A stretch of 64,000 nt of DNA from Luteithermobacter gelatinilyticus (GTDB lineage Bacteria; Pseudomonadota; Alphaproteobacteria; Sphingomonadales; Emcibacteraceae). Below the pieces are notes generated by a model, which was not told where the DNA came from, searched no databases, and saw only the letters and a list, made by a program, of their open reading frames with translations. Shown piece by piece: positions 37,408-46,577 of the stretch (position 1 is its first letter; each line of letters begins with the position of its first letter). The translations under genes were made by a program, and so were the position numbers. The stretch is from the NCBI RefSeq assembly GCF_005849285.1, contig NZ_CP040517.1, positions 2,734,501 to 2,798,500 on the forward strand. Direction: 5' to 3'.

Positions 37408-37851
37408 GTGCCTAGAACACAAGAGTTGGAAGACGTTTCAAAGTCTTCGGAACCGCCGAGTACGGAACGTCTGAAAGAGATCATGCTCAAGTCTCTGGAA
37501 GACGACAAAGCAGAAGAGATCACCCTGATTGACCTCGCCGGAAAAACCAGCATTGCCGATTTGATGATTATTGCGTCGGGACGATCCACCCGTCAGGTGG
37601 CCGCCATCGCCGATCATCTATTGCGCAAAATCAAGGACAGCGGTCGCGGCAGCTGCCGGGCCGAGGGCCTGGAAAAAGCGGATTGGGTGCTGATTGACGC
37701 CGGGGACATTATTGTCCACATTTTCCGCCCTGAAGTACGGGCCTTTTACAATCTGGAAAAAATGTGGATGCCCGATTTCACGCCGGACAATTCTTCCCTA
37801 TCCCGACCAGGACCGGAAAAAGGGTCAGGCAACGGGCCACGCTCTTCCTGA
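37408..37851 (+). CDS. rsfS: ribosome silencing factor RsfS
   Basis: It binds L14 and keeps ribosomal subunits apart in starvation. The core from about residue 23 (LKEIMLKSLEDDKAEEITLIDL) through GKTSIADLMIIASGRSTRQV, GLEKADWVLIDAGDIIVHIF and FYNLEKMW is diagnostic. I use a GTG start at 37408 (TGGAA upstream), giving 147 residues. An ATG at 37483 would cut into the fold. The proline/serine-rich tail after WMPD is unusual but short. Confidence 0.9.
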   Translation: MPRTQELEDVSKSSEPPSTERLKEIMLKSLEDDKAEEITLIDLAGKTSIADLMIIASGRSTRQVAAIADHLLRKIKDSGRGSCRAEGLEKADWVLIDAGDIIVHIFRPEVRAFYNLEKMWMPDFTPDNSSLSRPGPEKGSGNGPRSS

Positions 37852-37860
37852 CCGGCAACG

Positions 37861-38331
37861 ATGCAGATTCATATTATCGCCGTGGGGCGTTTGAAAAAAG
37901 GTCCTGAGCTGGACCTGGTCCGGGAATATGTCAAACGCACCCCGTGGCCGGTCACCATCACCGAAGTGGAGGAAAAGCGCCCCGTCAAGGGAACGGAACG
38001 GCTGATGCGGGAAGCGGAGCTGATTCTCAGTGCGCTTTCCCGTCTAAGAAGCGGATCTTCCCCGATCATTGCCCTGGATGAACGGGGCAAAAATATGCGC
38101 AGCACCGACTTCGCAGCACACATTGCCCAGTGGCGGGACAGCGGGCACAACACCCTCACCTTTTTGATTGGCGGCGCCGATGGCTTTGCCCCCGAAATTC
38201 GGGAGCAGGCCGACCTTAAACTGTCCTTCGGGGCCATGACCTGGCCGCATATGATGGTGCGCCTGATGTTGTGTGAGCAGATTTACCGGGCCTCAACCAT
38301 TCTTGCGGGCCACCCTTATCACAGGGAGTGA
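37861..38331 (+). CDS. rlmH: 23S rRNA pseudouridine-1915 N3-methyltransferase RlmH
   Basis: A SPOUT methyltransferase that modifies helix 69 of 23S rRNA. Its 156 residues are full length. MQIHIIAVGRLKKGPELDLV begins the fold, ALDERGKNMRSTDFA and FLIGGADGFAPEI form the SAM-binding knot, and MMVRLMLCEQIYRASTILAG ends it. It starts 9 bases after rsfS. Confidence 0.95.
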   Translation: MQIHIIAVGRLKKGPELDLVREYVKRTPWPVTITEVEEKRPVKGTERLMREAELILSALSRLRSGSSPIIALDERGKNMRSTDFAAHIAQWRDSGHNTLTFLIGGADGFAPEIREQADLKLSFGAMTWPHMMVRLMLCEQIYRASTILAGHPYHRE

Positions 38332-38535
38332 AGGCTCTTTTGCACTTGGGATTGAATTCTTGGGCAAAGCATGGCAAAACACCCTGCAAGGCTTGATTTT
38401 ACAAGCTATTAACCCAACTTCTGTAAAATAGTCCCAACGCGGATACAACAAAGAAGAGGGCAAGCCCGGGCCTCCCGAAAGCGGCCCGCGAGATGACGCC
38501 AAGGCGGCAACACAAGGAAAACGGAACCAGACGTA

Positions 38536-40146
38536 ATGAATAACGCCACCGTAACCCCCACCAAACCGGTCGTTCTTTGTATTTTGGACGGCTGGGGAGA
38601 ACGCAGTGAAACGGTCAATAACGCCATTGCCCTGGCGCAGACCCCCACTTACGACGATTTTGTCCAAACCTGCCCCCGGGGTTTTCTGGAAACTTCCGGC
38701 ATGGCCGTGGGACTGCCTGACGGCCAGATGGGTAATTCGGAAGTGGGACACATGAATCTGGGCGGCGGCCGCGTGGTGTTGCAGGATCTGCCACGTATTG
38801 ATACCTGCATTGCCGAGGGTCGCCTCGCGCAACTTCCCGTTTTTCGTGACTTTGTCCAAAAACTGAAAAACTCCGGTGGTGTCTGTCATCTGATGGGGCT
38901 GCTCTCACCGGGTGGGGTGCATTCCCATCAGGATCATATGCTGGCGCTGGCCCGGGCCCTTGAGGACAGCGGGATTACGGTCGCCATTCACGGCTTTCTG
39001 GATGGCCGGGACGTACCGCCCAAAAGCGCCGGAGAGTTTGTCGCCGCCTTTGAAAAGGCACTAAGTGCCCTGAAAAATGCCCGCCTTGTCACCTTAAGCG
39101 GTCGTTATTACGCCATGGACCGGGACAAACGCTGGGAACGGGTGAAGCTGGCCTATGAGGCCATGGCCGAGGCCCGGGGCGACCAGGCCGCCACGGCCCA
39201 AGAAGCCATAGCCAATAGCTATGCCGCCGGCATCACCGATGAATTTGTGCGTCCTGTCATTATTGGTGACTATCAGGGCATGAAGAATGGCGACGGATTG
39301 CTGATGGCCAATTTCCGGGCGGATCGGGCGCGGGAAATCCTGACGGCTTTTCTTGACCCGGCCTTTGATGGTTTTGAACGCGACCGTCAGGTCCATTTTG
39401 CCGCCCAGGCCGGCATGGTGGAATATTCCGCAGCACTTAACAATTTCCTGCCGGCCCTGTTCCCCGCCGAAGAAATCCGCGATACGCTGGGCGAGGTGGT
39501 AGCACAGCGGGGGCTGAAGCAGCTGCGCATTGCGGAAACGGAAAAATACGCCCATGTGACCTTTTTCTTCAACGGCGGATCCGAAGAAGTTTATGAGGGG
39601 GAAGACCGCATTCTGATCCCCTCTCCCGATGTGGCGACCTATGATCTGAAACCGGAAATGTCCGCGCCGGAAGTGACGGAAAAACTGGTGCAGGCCATTC
39701 GTGAAAAGGCCTATGACCTGATTGTGGTGAATTACGCCAATCCCGATATGGTCGGTCATACCGGTGTTTTGCCCGCCGCCATCAAGGCCGTGGAAACCAT
39801 CGACCAGTGCCTTGGCCGGTTGCGGGAGGCGCTGGTAGAGGTTGGCGGCACCATGCTGGTGACCGCCGATCATGGCAATATTGAAATGATGGAAGACCCC
39901 CAGACCGGGCAGCCTCACACGGCGCATACCACCAATCTGGTACCGTTTCTGCTGGTCAATGCCCAGGCCGCCCTGGGGGAGAAGGCACAAGAACTGAGCA
40001 TTGAGCTGGACAATGGCCGCCTGGCGGATGTGGCGCCTACGGTGCTCACCCTGATGGGACTGGAACAGCCCACGGCCATGACCGGTCGCTCCCTCATCAG
40101 ATTGATCCAGAAACACCAGCAAACGGAGGTTCGTGCAACTGCTTAA
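38536..40146 (+). CDS. gpmI: 2,3-bisphosphoglycerate-independent phosphoglycerate mutase
   Basis: It interconverts 3- and 2-phosphoglycerate in glycolysis using two manganese ions. The 536 residues are typical. VLCILDGWGER supplies the first metal-binding aspartate, the phosphoserine is in MGNSEVGHMNLG, and VTADHGNIEMM and HTAHTTNLVPFLL provide metal ligands. It is followed with a 14-base overlap by an envC-like gene, as in many alphaproteobacteria. Confidence 0.95.
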   Translation: MNNATVTPTKPVVLCILDGWGERSETVNNAIALAQTPTYDDFVQTCPRGFLETSGMAVGLPDGQMGNSEVGHMNLGGGRVVLQDLPRIDTCIAEGRLAQLPVFRDFVQKLKNSGGVCHLMGLLSPGGVHSHQDHMLALARALEDSGITVAIHGFLDGRDVPPKSAGEFVAAFEKALSALKNARLVTLSGRYYAMDRDKRWERVKLAYEAMAEARGDQAATAQEAIANSYAAGITDEFVRPVIIGDYQGMKNGDGLLMANFRADRAREILTAFLDPAFDGFERDRQVHFAAQAGMVEYSAALNNFLPALFPAEEIRDTLGEVVAQRGLKQLRIAETEKYAHVTFFFNGGSEEVYEGEDRILIPSPDVATYDLKPEMSAPEVTEKLVQAIREKAYDLIVVNYANPDMVGHTGVLPAAIKAVETIDQCLGRLREALVEVGGTMLVTADHGNIEMMEDPQTGQPHTAHTTNLVPFLLVNAQAALGEKAQELSIELDNGRLADVAPTVLTLMGLEQPTAMTGRSLIRLIQKHQQTEVRATA

Positions 40147-41470
40147 GCGTGTGGCATTTCAGGAACTGGCCCAGATCCGGTTATCGCTGGATCTGTTATC
40201 TCTGGGGACACAACGTCTCCTCAAGATGCTGTTGTGTCTAGCTGTCCTGCTCTTGCCTTGGACGGCTTCGTCTGTGGAAGAAGACCCCAGCCGGCAAAAA
40301 CTGGAAGATGTTCAGCAAAAGATCGAGGAAACCACCCGCAAGGCCCTTGAATATGAAAAACAGGCCGCCTCCCTGGAACGGGAAATCGCCGATCTCAGCC
40401 GCCAACTGGTGAAAACGGCGCATATCCTCCAGGAAACGGAAAGCCGCCTCAATGAACGGGAGGCCCGCCTGGTGCTTTTGGATCAGAAACAGGACCAGCT
40501 CGAAACCCGCCTCAAGACCCGCAGTGGGCAGATGGCAGAGACCCTCGCCGCCTTGCAACGTCTCAGCCAGCAACCTCCGGAACTGGTGGCCTTTCGTCCC
40601 GATGAAGCCATTAACAGCCTGCGCAGCGCCAGCCTGTTGCGCCGTATTCTTCCCACGCTGCGGGACAAAGCCCGTCGCCTTCGCGAAGACATGGATGAAT
40701 TGCAGAATGTCCGGCAGGAAATTTCCCTGGAACGGGAAGAACTGCGCCAGGAACTGGCCAGCCTCACCGTCACCCGCGAAGAGCTTGACGGACTGATGGC
40801 GGAACGCAAGAAACGCCAGCAAATCCTGCACAAGGCTACCCGGGAAGAACGCAAGAAACTGGCAAAATTTGCCGCTACCGCCAAAACGCTCCAGGAGCTG
40901 ATCGCCAGAATCGAAAAAGAAAACCGGGCCCGTGAGGAAGCCGCCCGGGCGGCGGCGCAAAGGCTGAAAGACAAACCCAACCGCCAGAGCGCCCGTTCCA
41001 CGGTGCCGGAAACCCGGCTGCCGGGCGGTGGCGACAAATTCGCTCTGGCCAAGGGCACGTTGCCGCTACCGGCGCGCGGCGCCATTGCGATTCGTTTCGG
41101 TCAGAAAACGCCGGAAGGCCATGTTTCCCGGGGCATTACAATTCTGACCCGACCCGAAGCCATGGTGGTTGCCCCCCATGACGGGCGGGTTATTTTTGCC
41201 GGGAAATTCCGGACCTATGGGCAGATTCTCATCATTTCCCACGGGGACGGATATCATACCCTGCTGGCCGGCATGACGCGACTTGACGCCGTCGTCGGAC
41301 AGTGGATACTAAAAGGAGAACCTGTCGGCCAGATGGCCGTTACGGACCTGGCCGCCAGCAATGGGGTGGGAAATTACGGCCGGAAGCTCTATATTGAATT
41401 AAGACAACAGGGCAAACCCATTAACCCCCTGCCCTGGATCGCGGCGCGCGACAGAAAGGTACTTGGATAG
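40133..41470 (+). CDS. envC: EnvC-like murein hydrolase activator (degenerate LytM/M23 domain)
   Basis: A periplasmic protein of 445 residues that should activate amidases at the septum under FtsEX control. A signal helix (LLKMLLCLAVLLLPW) is followed by long coiled coils (about residues 50-280) and a C-terminal M23 domain. The zinc site is degenerate: HVSRGITIL replaces the HxxxD start and LYIELR replaces the HxH motif, so it is probably non-catalytic, as in E. coli EnvC. The GTG at 40133 sits behind GGAGG and overlaps gpmI; an ATG at 40226, nearer the signal helix, is an alternative. ctpA follows directly. Confidence 0.85.
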   Translation: MQLLKRVAFQELAQIRLSLDLLSLGTQRLLKMLLCLAVLLLPWTASSVEEDPSRQKLEDVQQKIEETTRKALEYEKQAASLEREIADLSRQLVKTAHILQETESRLNEREARLVLLDQKQDQLETRLKTRSGQMAETLAALQRLSQQPPELVAFRPDEAINSLRSASLLRRILPTLRDKARRLREDMDELQNVRQEISLEREELRQELASLTVTREELDGLMAERKKRQQILHKATREERKKLAKFAATAKTLQELIARIEKENRAREEAARAAAQRLKDKPNRQSARSTVPETRLPGGGDKFALAKGTLPLPARGAIAIRFGQKTPEGHVSRGITILTRPEAMVVAPHDGRVIFAGKFRTYGQILIISHGDGYHTLLAGMTRLDAVVGQWILKGEPVGQMAVTDLAASNGVGNYGRKLYIELRQQGKPINPLPWIAARDRKVLG

Positions 41471-42805
41471 ATGAAGAAATTTGTTGTAACTGCTGTTCTG
41501 GCCCTTTGTCTGATGGGCGTGGGCCTGATGGGCACGGGCCTTTCCGGACCGGAAACGGCCTATGGCGCCAATTCTGATACCTATAAACAGCTGAACCTGT
41601 TCGGGGATGTGTTTGAACGCATCCGGTCCCAGTATGTCAAGGAGGTAAAGGACGAGGAGCTCATTGAAGCCGCCATTAACGGCATGCTGGCGTCCCTGGA
41701 CCCCCATTCAAGTTACCTGAATCCGAAAAACTTTGAGGATATGCAGGTTCAGACCCGCGGGGAATATGGCGGGCTGGGACTGGAAGTCACCCAGGAAAAC
41801 GGCGTGGTGCGTGTCGTCTCCCCCATTGACGACACCCCGGCGGCAAGGGCCGGAATCCAGGCCGGCGACTATATCACCCGCCTGGATGGAGAACAGGTGA
41901 TTGGCCTCACCCTCACCGAAGCCGTGGAAAAGATGCGCGGTGAGGTGGGCAGCGACATTACCCTCACCATTGTGCGCAAGGGCGAGAAAAAACCCCTGGA
42001 AGTGACCGTGACCCGCGACATCATCAAAATCAAGTCGGTCCGGTATCATATTGAAGACGAGGTGGGTTATATCCGAATCACCAGTTTTACCGAAAAAACC
42101 GGCGAAGGCCTGAAAGAAGCGCTTGAAGCCATTCATCAGGAATTGGGCGATCGGCTACAGGGGGTGGTGCTGGACCTGCGCAACAATCCCGGGGGGCTTC
42201 TTGATCAGGCCATTGCCGTAACCGATGCGTTTCTGGACCGCGGGGAAATTGTGTCAACCCGCACCCGCAACGACCGCTCCATTCAACGCTATAACGCCCA
42301 CAAAGGGGATATGCTTAAGGGCAAGTCGCTTGTGGTGTTGATCAATGGCGGGTCGGCCTCCGCCTCGGAGATCGTCGCCGGCGCCCTTCAGGATCATCAG
42401 CGAGCCGTAGTGGTCGGGACCCAATCCTTCGGCAAGGGATCCGTACAGACCATTATTCCGCTTGGGGCCAATGGCGCCATGCGGCTGACCACCGCTTATT
42501 ATTTCACCCCGTCCGGCAACAGCATCCAGGGCGAAGGCATCCACCCGGATGTAGAGGTGGAACAGTTGCGTCTGGATGAGGCGGAAGAAATCAACACCAG
42601 CCGCCGTTCGGAACGCAGCCTGAGAGGCAGCCTGGAAAACCCCAACAATGGACATGAAGAGCTTCTGGAGGCGGAAACCAGAACCGAAGAGGACAAGCAG
42701 AAGGAGGAGGACAAAATCAAGCTGACCAGCGCCAAGGACGACTATCAGCTGAACTATGCCATCAACCTGATCCGGGGCATGTCTATCGCCAAATTTAACC
42801 AGTAA
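41471..42805 (+). CDS. ctpA: C-terminal processing peptidase, S41 family
   Basis: A periplasmic PDZ protease of 444 residues. A signal peptide is followed by a helical segment with MLASLDPHSSYL. The PDZ domain (GGLGLEVTQENGVVRVV ... AGDYITRLDG) precedes the S41 catalytic domain. The Ser/Lys dyad lies in NGGSASASEIVAGAL (near residue 295) and QSFGKGSVQT (near residue 322). A charged Glu/Lys-rich stretch comes just before the C-terminus. It is immediately downstream of the envC-like gene, the standard order for envelope maintenance. Confidence 0.94.
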   Translation: MKKFVVTAVLALCLMGVGLMGTGLSGPETAYGANSDTYKQLNLFGDVFERIRSQYVKEVKDEELIEAAINGMLASLDPHSSYLNPKNFEDMQVQTRGEYGGLGLEVTQENGVVRVVSPIDDTPAARAGIQAGDYITRLDGEQVIGLTLTEAVEKMRGEVGSDITLTIVRKGEKKPLEVTVTRDIIKIKSVRYHIEDEVGYIRITSFTEKTGEGLKEALEAIHQELGDRLQGVVLDLRNNPGGLLDQAIAVTDAFLDRGEIVSTRTRNDRSIQRYNAHKGDMLKGKSLVVLINGGSASASEIVAGALQDHQRAVVVGTQSFGKGSVQTIIPLGANGAMRLTTAYYFTPSGNSIQGEGIHPDVEVEQLRLDEAEEINTSRRSERSLRGSLENPNNGHEELLEAETRTEEDKQKEEDKIKLTSAKDDYQLNYAINLIRGMSIAKFNQ

Positions 42806-42927
42806 CATGGTTCGTCACGAAACATAACACAGGAATAAGACAGGGACAGGCGGCAAATGCCGCCTGCCCGCCATCAGGAAAAACCGTCCAAAACCGGAAC
42901 GGACACCACAGCCAGAAGACAGTCATC

Positions 42928-44211
42928 ATGGATACGGAACCCGAATTACCGATCATGACTCGCAGACGCACCATCAGCCCTCTGGTCGCGGCCTGGGCGT
43001 TTGTTTTGATCAGTTTTAGCAGTGTCATTCTGTGGCTGTCCCTGTCCGACGGTCCGCCGCCCTCCACCCGCCCCGCAGATGAACAGGTGGCGGTGGGCGA
43101 AGATACCGGCACCTCTGCCGGGCCGACACAAGCCGCCCCACCGCAAACGACACCGGAACCCGGGGAACAGGTTATTGTGCTGGACGCTTCTGCTGCTGAC
43201 GGCTCCGAAACCGATGCGGAAAATGCTCTTTCGCCCCTAACACAGTCAAAGACCCCTCCAGAATCAGAAAATCCCTCTGTCGCGGATACGGATATGGTGG
43301 CTGAAGACACCCCTGTCAGGGACAATAGGGCCGCCCTTGCCCCCACCCCCCCCCCCACCGTTCAGAACTCGGCAGACACAGCCATGCCCTATACCCGGGA
43401 AATGTCACTTGCCCCCGCTCCCGATCCCGGCCTTGTCATAGACGGTCCGCACGGACCGCTGCCGGTATTGGGGCCGGACGGCAAAGTAGCGTGGAAAGAA
43501 TATGCCAGGCCCCATGAGGAGTTGAGTGCGGCCCCCAGAATTGCCATTCTGGTGACCGGGATTGGCCTGAACAGCCGGCGCAGCGAAAAAGCCATCCGCG
43601 ACCTGCCGGGGGAAATGGCCTTGGCCCTGTCCCCGTATGGACGTAATTTGCAAGACTGGGCGGATCGGGCACGCCAAGCCGGGCATGAACTTTTTCTCAT
43701 GTTGCCCATGGAGCCGCAAAACTACCCCCAGAATGACCCCGGCCCGCATACCCTGATGACCACTTTTGCGGTTCGGGACAACCTGAAACGCCTTGAATGG
43801 CTGCTGTCCCGTTTTACGGGATATGTGGGTGTGGTCAATGATATGGGATCCAAATTCACCGCCTCGGAAGAGGCTGTGGGGCCCGTTCTTGACGATCTCA
43901 ATGGCCGGGGCCTGATGTTTCTGGATTCCCGCTCCAGCCGCTACAGTATTGCAGCACAATATGCCCGGCGCATCGGTATGCCCCGGGCCGTTAACACCCG
44001 CTTTCTTGACAATGTGGTGCGCCGGCAAGAAATTCTCAAACGGCTCGAAGAACTGGAAAACACCGCCAACACCTATGGCGCTGCTGTCGGCATCGCCCGA
44101 CCCTATCCCCTCAGCATCGAGGTTCTCAACGAATGGGCCCGCACCCTGCCAGAAAAAGGGTTTCAGCTGGTCCCGGTCACCGCCGTCGCAAACCGCCAAC
44201 CGATCCGATAG
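42928..44211 (+). CDS. divergent polysaccharide deacetylase family protein (YibQ-like)
   Basis: A membrane-anchored protein of 427 residues. An N-terminal helix (SPLVAAWAFVLISFSSVILW) is followed by a long Pro/Thr/Glu/Ala-rich linker. From about residue 200 comes the Polysacc_deac_2 domain (IAILVTGIGLNSRRSEKAI, LALSPYGRNLQDWADRARQ, ELFLMLPMEP, GVVNDMGSKFTA). Position after envC-ctpA is typical and suggests an envelope role; enzymatic activity is unproven. A run of 11 cytosines (43346-43356) encodes part of the proline-rich linker and is a slippage-prone site. Confidence 0.85.
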   Translation: MDTEPELPIMTRRRTISPLVAAWAFVLISFSSVILWLSLSDGPPPSTRPADEQVAVGEDTGTSAGPTQAAPPQTTPEPGEQVIVLDASAADGSETDAENALSPLTQSKTPPESENPSVADTDMVAEDTPVRDNRAALAPTPPPTVQNSADTAMPYTREMSLAPAPDPGLVIDGPHGPLPVLGPDGKVAWKEYARPHEELSAAPRIAILVTGIGLNSRRSEKAIRDLPGEMALALSPYGRNLQDWADRARQAGHELFLMLPMEPQNYPQNDPGPHTLMTTFAVRDNLKRLEWLLSRFTGYVGVVNDMGSKFTASEEAVGPVLDDLNGRGLMFLDSRSSRYSIAAQYARRIGMPRAVNTRFLDNVVRRQEILKRLEELENTANTYGAAVGIARPYPLSIEVLNEWARTLPEKGFQLVPVTAVANRQPIR

Positions 44212-44254
44212 ACCTTATCAACACAATAATCTGTCAGCCTTTCTGCTTCTTTGG

Positions 44255-44963
44255 TCAGCTTTCATAATAGGTACGGTGGAACCGCTGGGTGAAACTGACC
44301 AGATTGTCAAAGGACTTTGCTTTCTCATACAAAGGGCCGGTAAACTCCTCCTGCAAGAAAAGTTGCGCCAAAACGCCATAAGCGCAGGCATCCAGACTGC
44401 TGGCCTTTTCCCCATGGAACCAGACCTTCTCCCCCAGGAAATCCGACAACGCCTTGAGATCCCAAGCGCAAAGTTCAGCAATTTCCGCATCGCTGTGGCG
44501 ACCAATGCCATGACCATAAAGGCTGCTTCTGACCTTTTTGCGCACCCGCGGAGCAATGAACTCACGAAGCAGCGCCGGAATCCCACCAAAAAAAAATCCG
44601 TTTCAGTTTTGGCCAGTTTTCCTCAAGCATCCAGCGACTGTGCAGCACCCCCCAATACAGATTTTCATCCATCATTTTCATAAAGGCGTGGGTGATCGCC
44701 TTTTCTTCGTCATCCAGATGGCCATCCACCGAATCACCGTATTTGTCTTTCAGATAATGCAGAATGAAGGTGGAATCCGGGATCACCGCCCCATTGTCCT
44801 CAATATAGGGCAGTTTGCCCTTGGGAGCCTTGCGCAGGCCGTCCACCCCATCAACCGCCTGATATTCCAGACCCGCCATCCTAAGATAGGAGTCAACCTT
44901 CAGGCATGGCGGGCTGGGATCCACGAGATTGCCGAGCCGGCCAAATTTATACAAGGTAATCAT
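44255..44963 (-). pseudogene. glutathione S-transferase (FAX/metaxin-like) split by a frameshift
   Basis: The N-terminal half (44963 down to about 44597; ITLYKFGRLGNLVDPSPPC, GKLPYIEDNG) carries the thioredoxin-like GST domain. The C-terminal half (44545-44255; GHGIGRHSDAEIAELC, SLDACAYGVLAQLF) continues in another frame. The break lies in a run of nine adenines (44588-44596). With eight, the reading becomes KRIFFGGIPALL, which joins the halves into one normal GST of about 235 residues. It may be a sequencing error, a true mutation or slippage. It sits on the opposite strand between the yibQ-like gene and rppH. Confidence 0.85.
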
Positions 44964-45169
44964 GCCCCCTCCTATAGATGAATGTCATAAATTGTTCCAG
45001 ACGAATGCCCTGCGTCTTAAGGAAACTTTATTTTGTTCAGTTTTTGTTCCCGTTGCAACAGCTTTTTTTTTGATTCATATAGACCTTCATTAAGCTTTTT
45101 GGCATGGTCCAAGAACAGGACCACCAGCTCATTTCCGTTACGCCAACCTTCAAAATCCGACTGAAGAAT

Positions 45170-45649
45170 ATGACCGATCCGCAACACCTTCCCTATCGCC
45201 CCTGTACCGGCATAATGCTGCTCAACCCCGAAGGCAAGGTTTTTGTCGGACGGCGTATTGATACCGTCGCCGAAGCTTGGCAAATGCCCCAGGGCGGTAT
45301 AGATGAGGGCGAGGAGCCGAAAGACGCCGCCCTTCGGGAACTGGAAGAAGAGATCGGCACCTGCAAGGCGGAAATCATTGATGAAATTCCGGAATGGCTG
45401 TATTACGACCTGCCCGAGCACCTGATTGGCAAGGTCTGGAAAGGCCGGTATCGGGGTCAGAAAATGAAATGGTTTGCCCTGCGCTTCTTGGGACGGGACG
45501 AGGACATCAACCTGGAAACCGATCATCAGGAGTTTAACCAGTGGAAATGGGTCGACATGCACCGCCTGCCGGATATGATCGTCCCCTTCAAACGGGATCT
45601 TTACCGGACTCTGGTGGCCCGTTTTAACCATCTGATCCGCAAGGACTGA
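45170..45649 (+). CDS. rppH: RNA pyrophosphohydrolase (Nudix)
   Basis: It removes pyrophosphate from 5'-triphosphate mRNA and starts RNA decay. The 159 residues have the Nudix box at residues 42-63 (Gly42, Glu48, Arg56, Glu57, Glu60, Glu61, Gly63). YRPCTGIMLLNPEGKVFVGRR at the start and AWQMPQGGI are diagnostic of RppH. The ATG at 45170 has GAAGA upstream; the frame back to 45104 is unconserved. It lies in the ctpA-yibQ-rppH neighbourhood typical of alphaproteobacteria. Confidence 0.93.
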   Translation: MTDPQHLPYRPCTGIMLLNPEGKVFVGRRIDTVAEAWQMPQGGIDEGEEPKDAALRELEEEIGTCKAEIIDEIPEWLYYDLPEHLIGKVWKGRYRGQKMKWFALRFLGRDEDINLETDHQEFNQWKWVDMHRLPDMIVPFKRDLYRTLVARFNHLIRKD

Positions 45650-45690
45650 CCTGCCATGTCCGTCCGGCGCCACAGTCCGTCACGAGAGGT

Positions 45691-46524
45691 ATGATGATAC
45701 AGGATGAGACCGGCAAACTTGCCATCTGGGACATATTCCGCGAAACCTATGCGGTCTTTTTTACTCATTTGAAGTCACATGTGATTCTGTCCTATCTCTA
45801 TAGCCTGCCGATAGGTTTCTTTGTTCTGGGCGGTGGGCTGGACCTGTCCAGTATTTCCCCTGGCCATGGTATGGCGGAACTGGATCTGCCCCCTGTTTTC
45901 TGGGGCTTTATTGTGGTGGCATTCCTTTGGGCGGCGGTGATTCACCTGTTATATTTCCGGCTGTATCTTTTGGGACGGGACCGGTATTTAAGCTTCAGCC
46001 TGCCAGATCTTGGCCGGATGGTCGTCAAATTCGTGTTGTACAGCGTATTATTTATCCTGTTGCTGTTTATTTTCATGTTGTCGGCCAATATGGTTATCGG
46101 GCTGGTCACCCTGATTTTCAGCGCCCTTACCGGAGGCAGCCCCCTGACCACCACCATCACCGTGCTCTCAGGCCTTGCCGCCAGCGTATTTCTGTTCATC
46201 ATTGCACTGCGAATGCTTCCTACATTTGCCAGCATTGCGGAAAACGCCCGTTTTCTGCCGTTCAGAGAATCCTGGTATTACACCCGGGGAGAGGGGCTGA
46301 AACTGGTCTTTATATATCTGACCATCCTGGCGCCGGCCTGGTTTGTGGTATTTCTCACTTCCGCCGCCGTCACCGCCGTGATGCCGGGCGATCTGTCAGA
46401 TGTGTCACCCTCTTCAGGGTCAGGCCTGCTCATACTACAGCTGCTGCTCAGCCCCGTTGGCGTGGCTCCCGGCGCGTTGATAGGAGCTGCCACCACCCGC
46501 GTCTACTGCCTTCTTGTTCGCTGA
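45691..46524 (+). CDS. multi-pass membrane protein of unknown function (paralogue 1)
   Basis: A hydrophobic protein of 277 residues with about six membrane helices and no domain I can name. A soluble start (DETGKLAIWDIFRETYAVFF) is followed by helices near residues 28-48, 65-90, 105-135, 148-172 and two more towards the C-terminus. It shares an internal pattern with the next gene: YFRLYLLG, then IIALRMLP, then ESWYYTRG, so the two are paralogues in tandem. An in-frame second ATG follows the first; GAGAGG precedes them. It is 41 bases after rppH. Confidence 0.7.
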   Translation: MMIQDETGKLAIWDIFRETYAVFFTHLKSHVILSYLYSLPIGFFVLGGGLDLSSISPGHGMAELDLPPVFWGFIVVAFLWAAVIHLLYFRLYLLGRDRYLSFSLPDLGRMVVKFVLYSVLFILLLFIFMLSANMVIGLVTLIFSALTGGSPLTTTITVLSGLAASVFLFIIALRMLPTFASIAENARFLPFRESWYYTRGEGLKLVFIYLTILAPAWFVVFLTSAAVTAVMPGDLSDVSPSSGSGLLILQLLLSPVGVAPGALIGAATTRVYCLLVR

Positions 46525-46577
46525 TCCTCAGCTTTTATTGCCACAAATCCGACGCAATGTTCTGAGAGAAAAAATCC

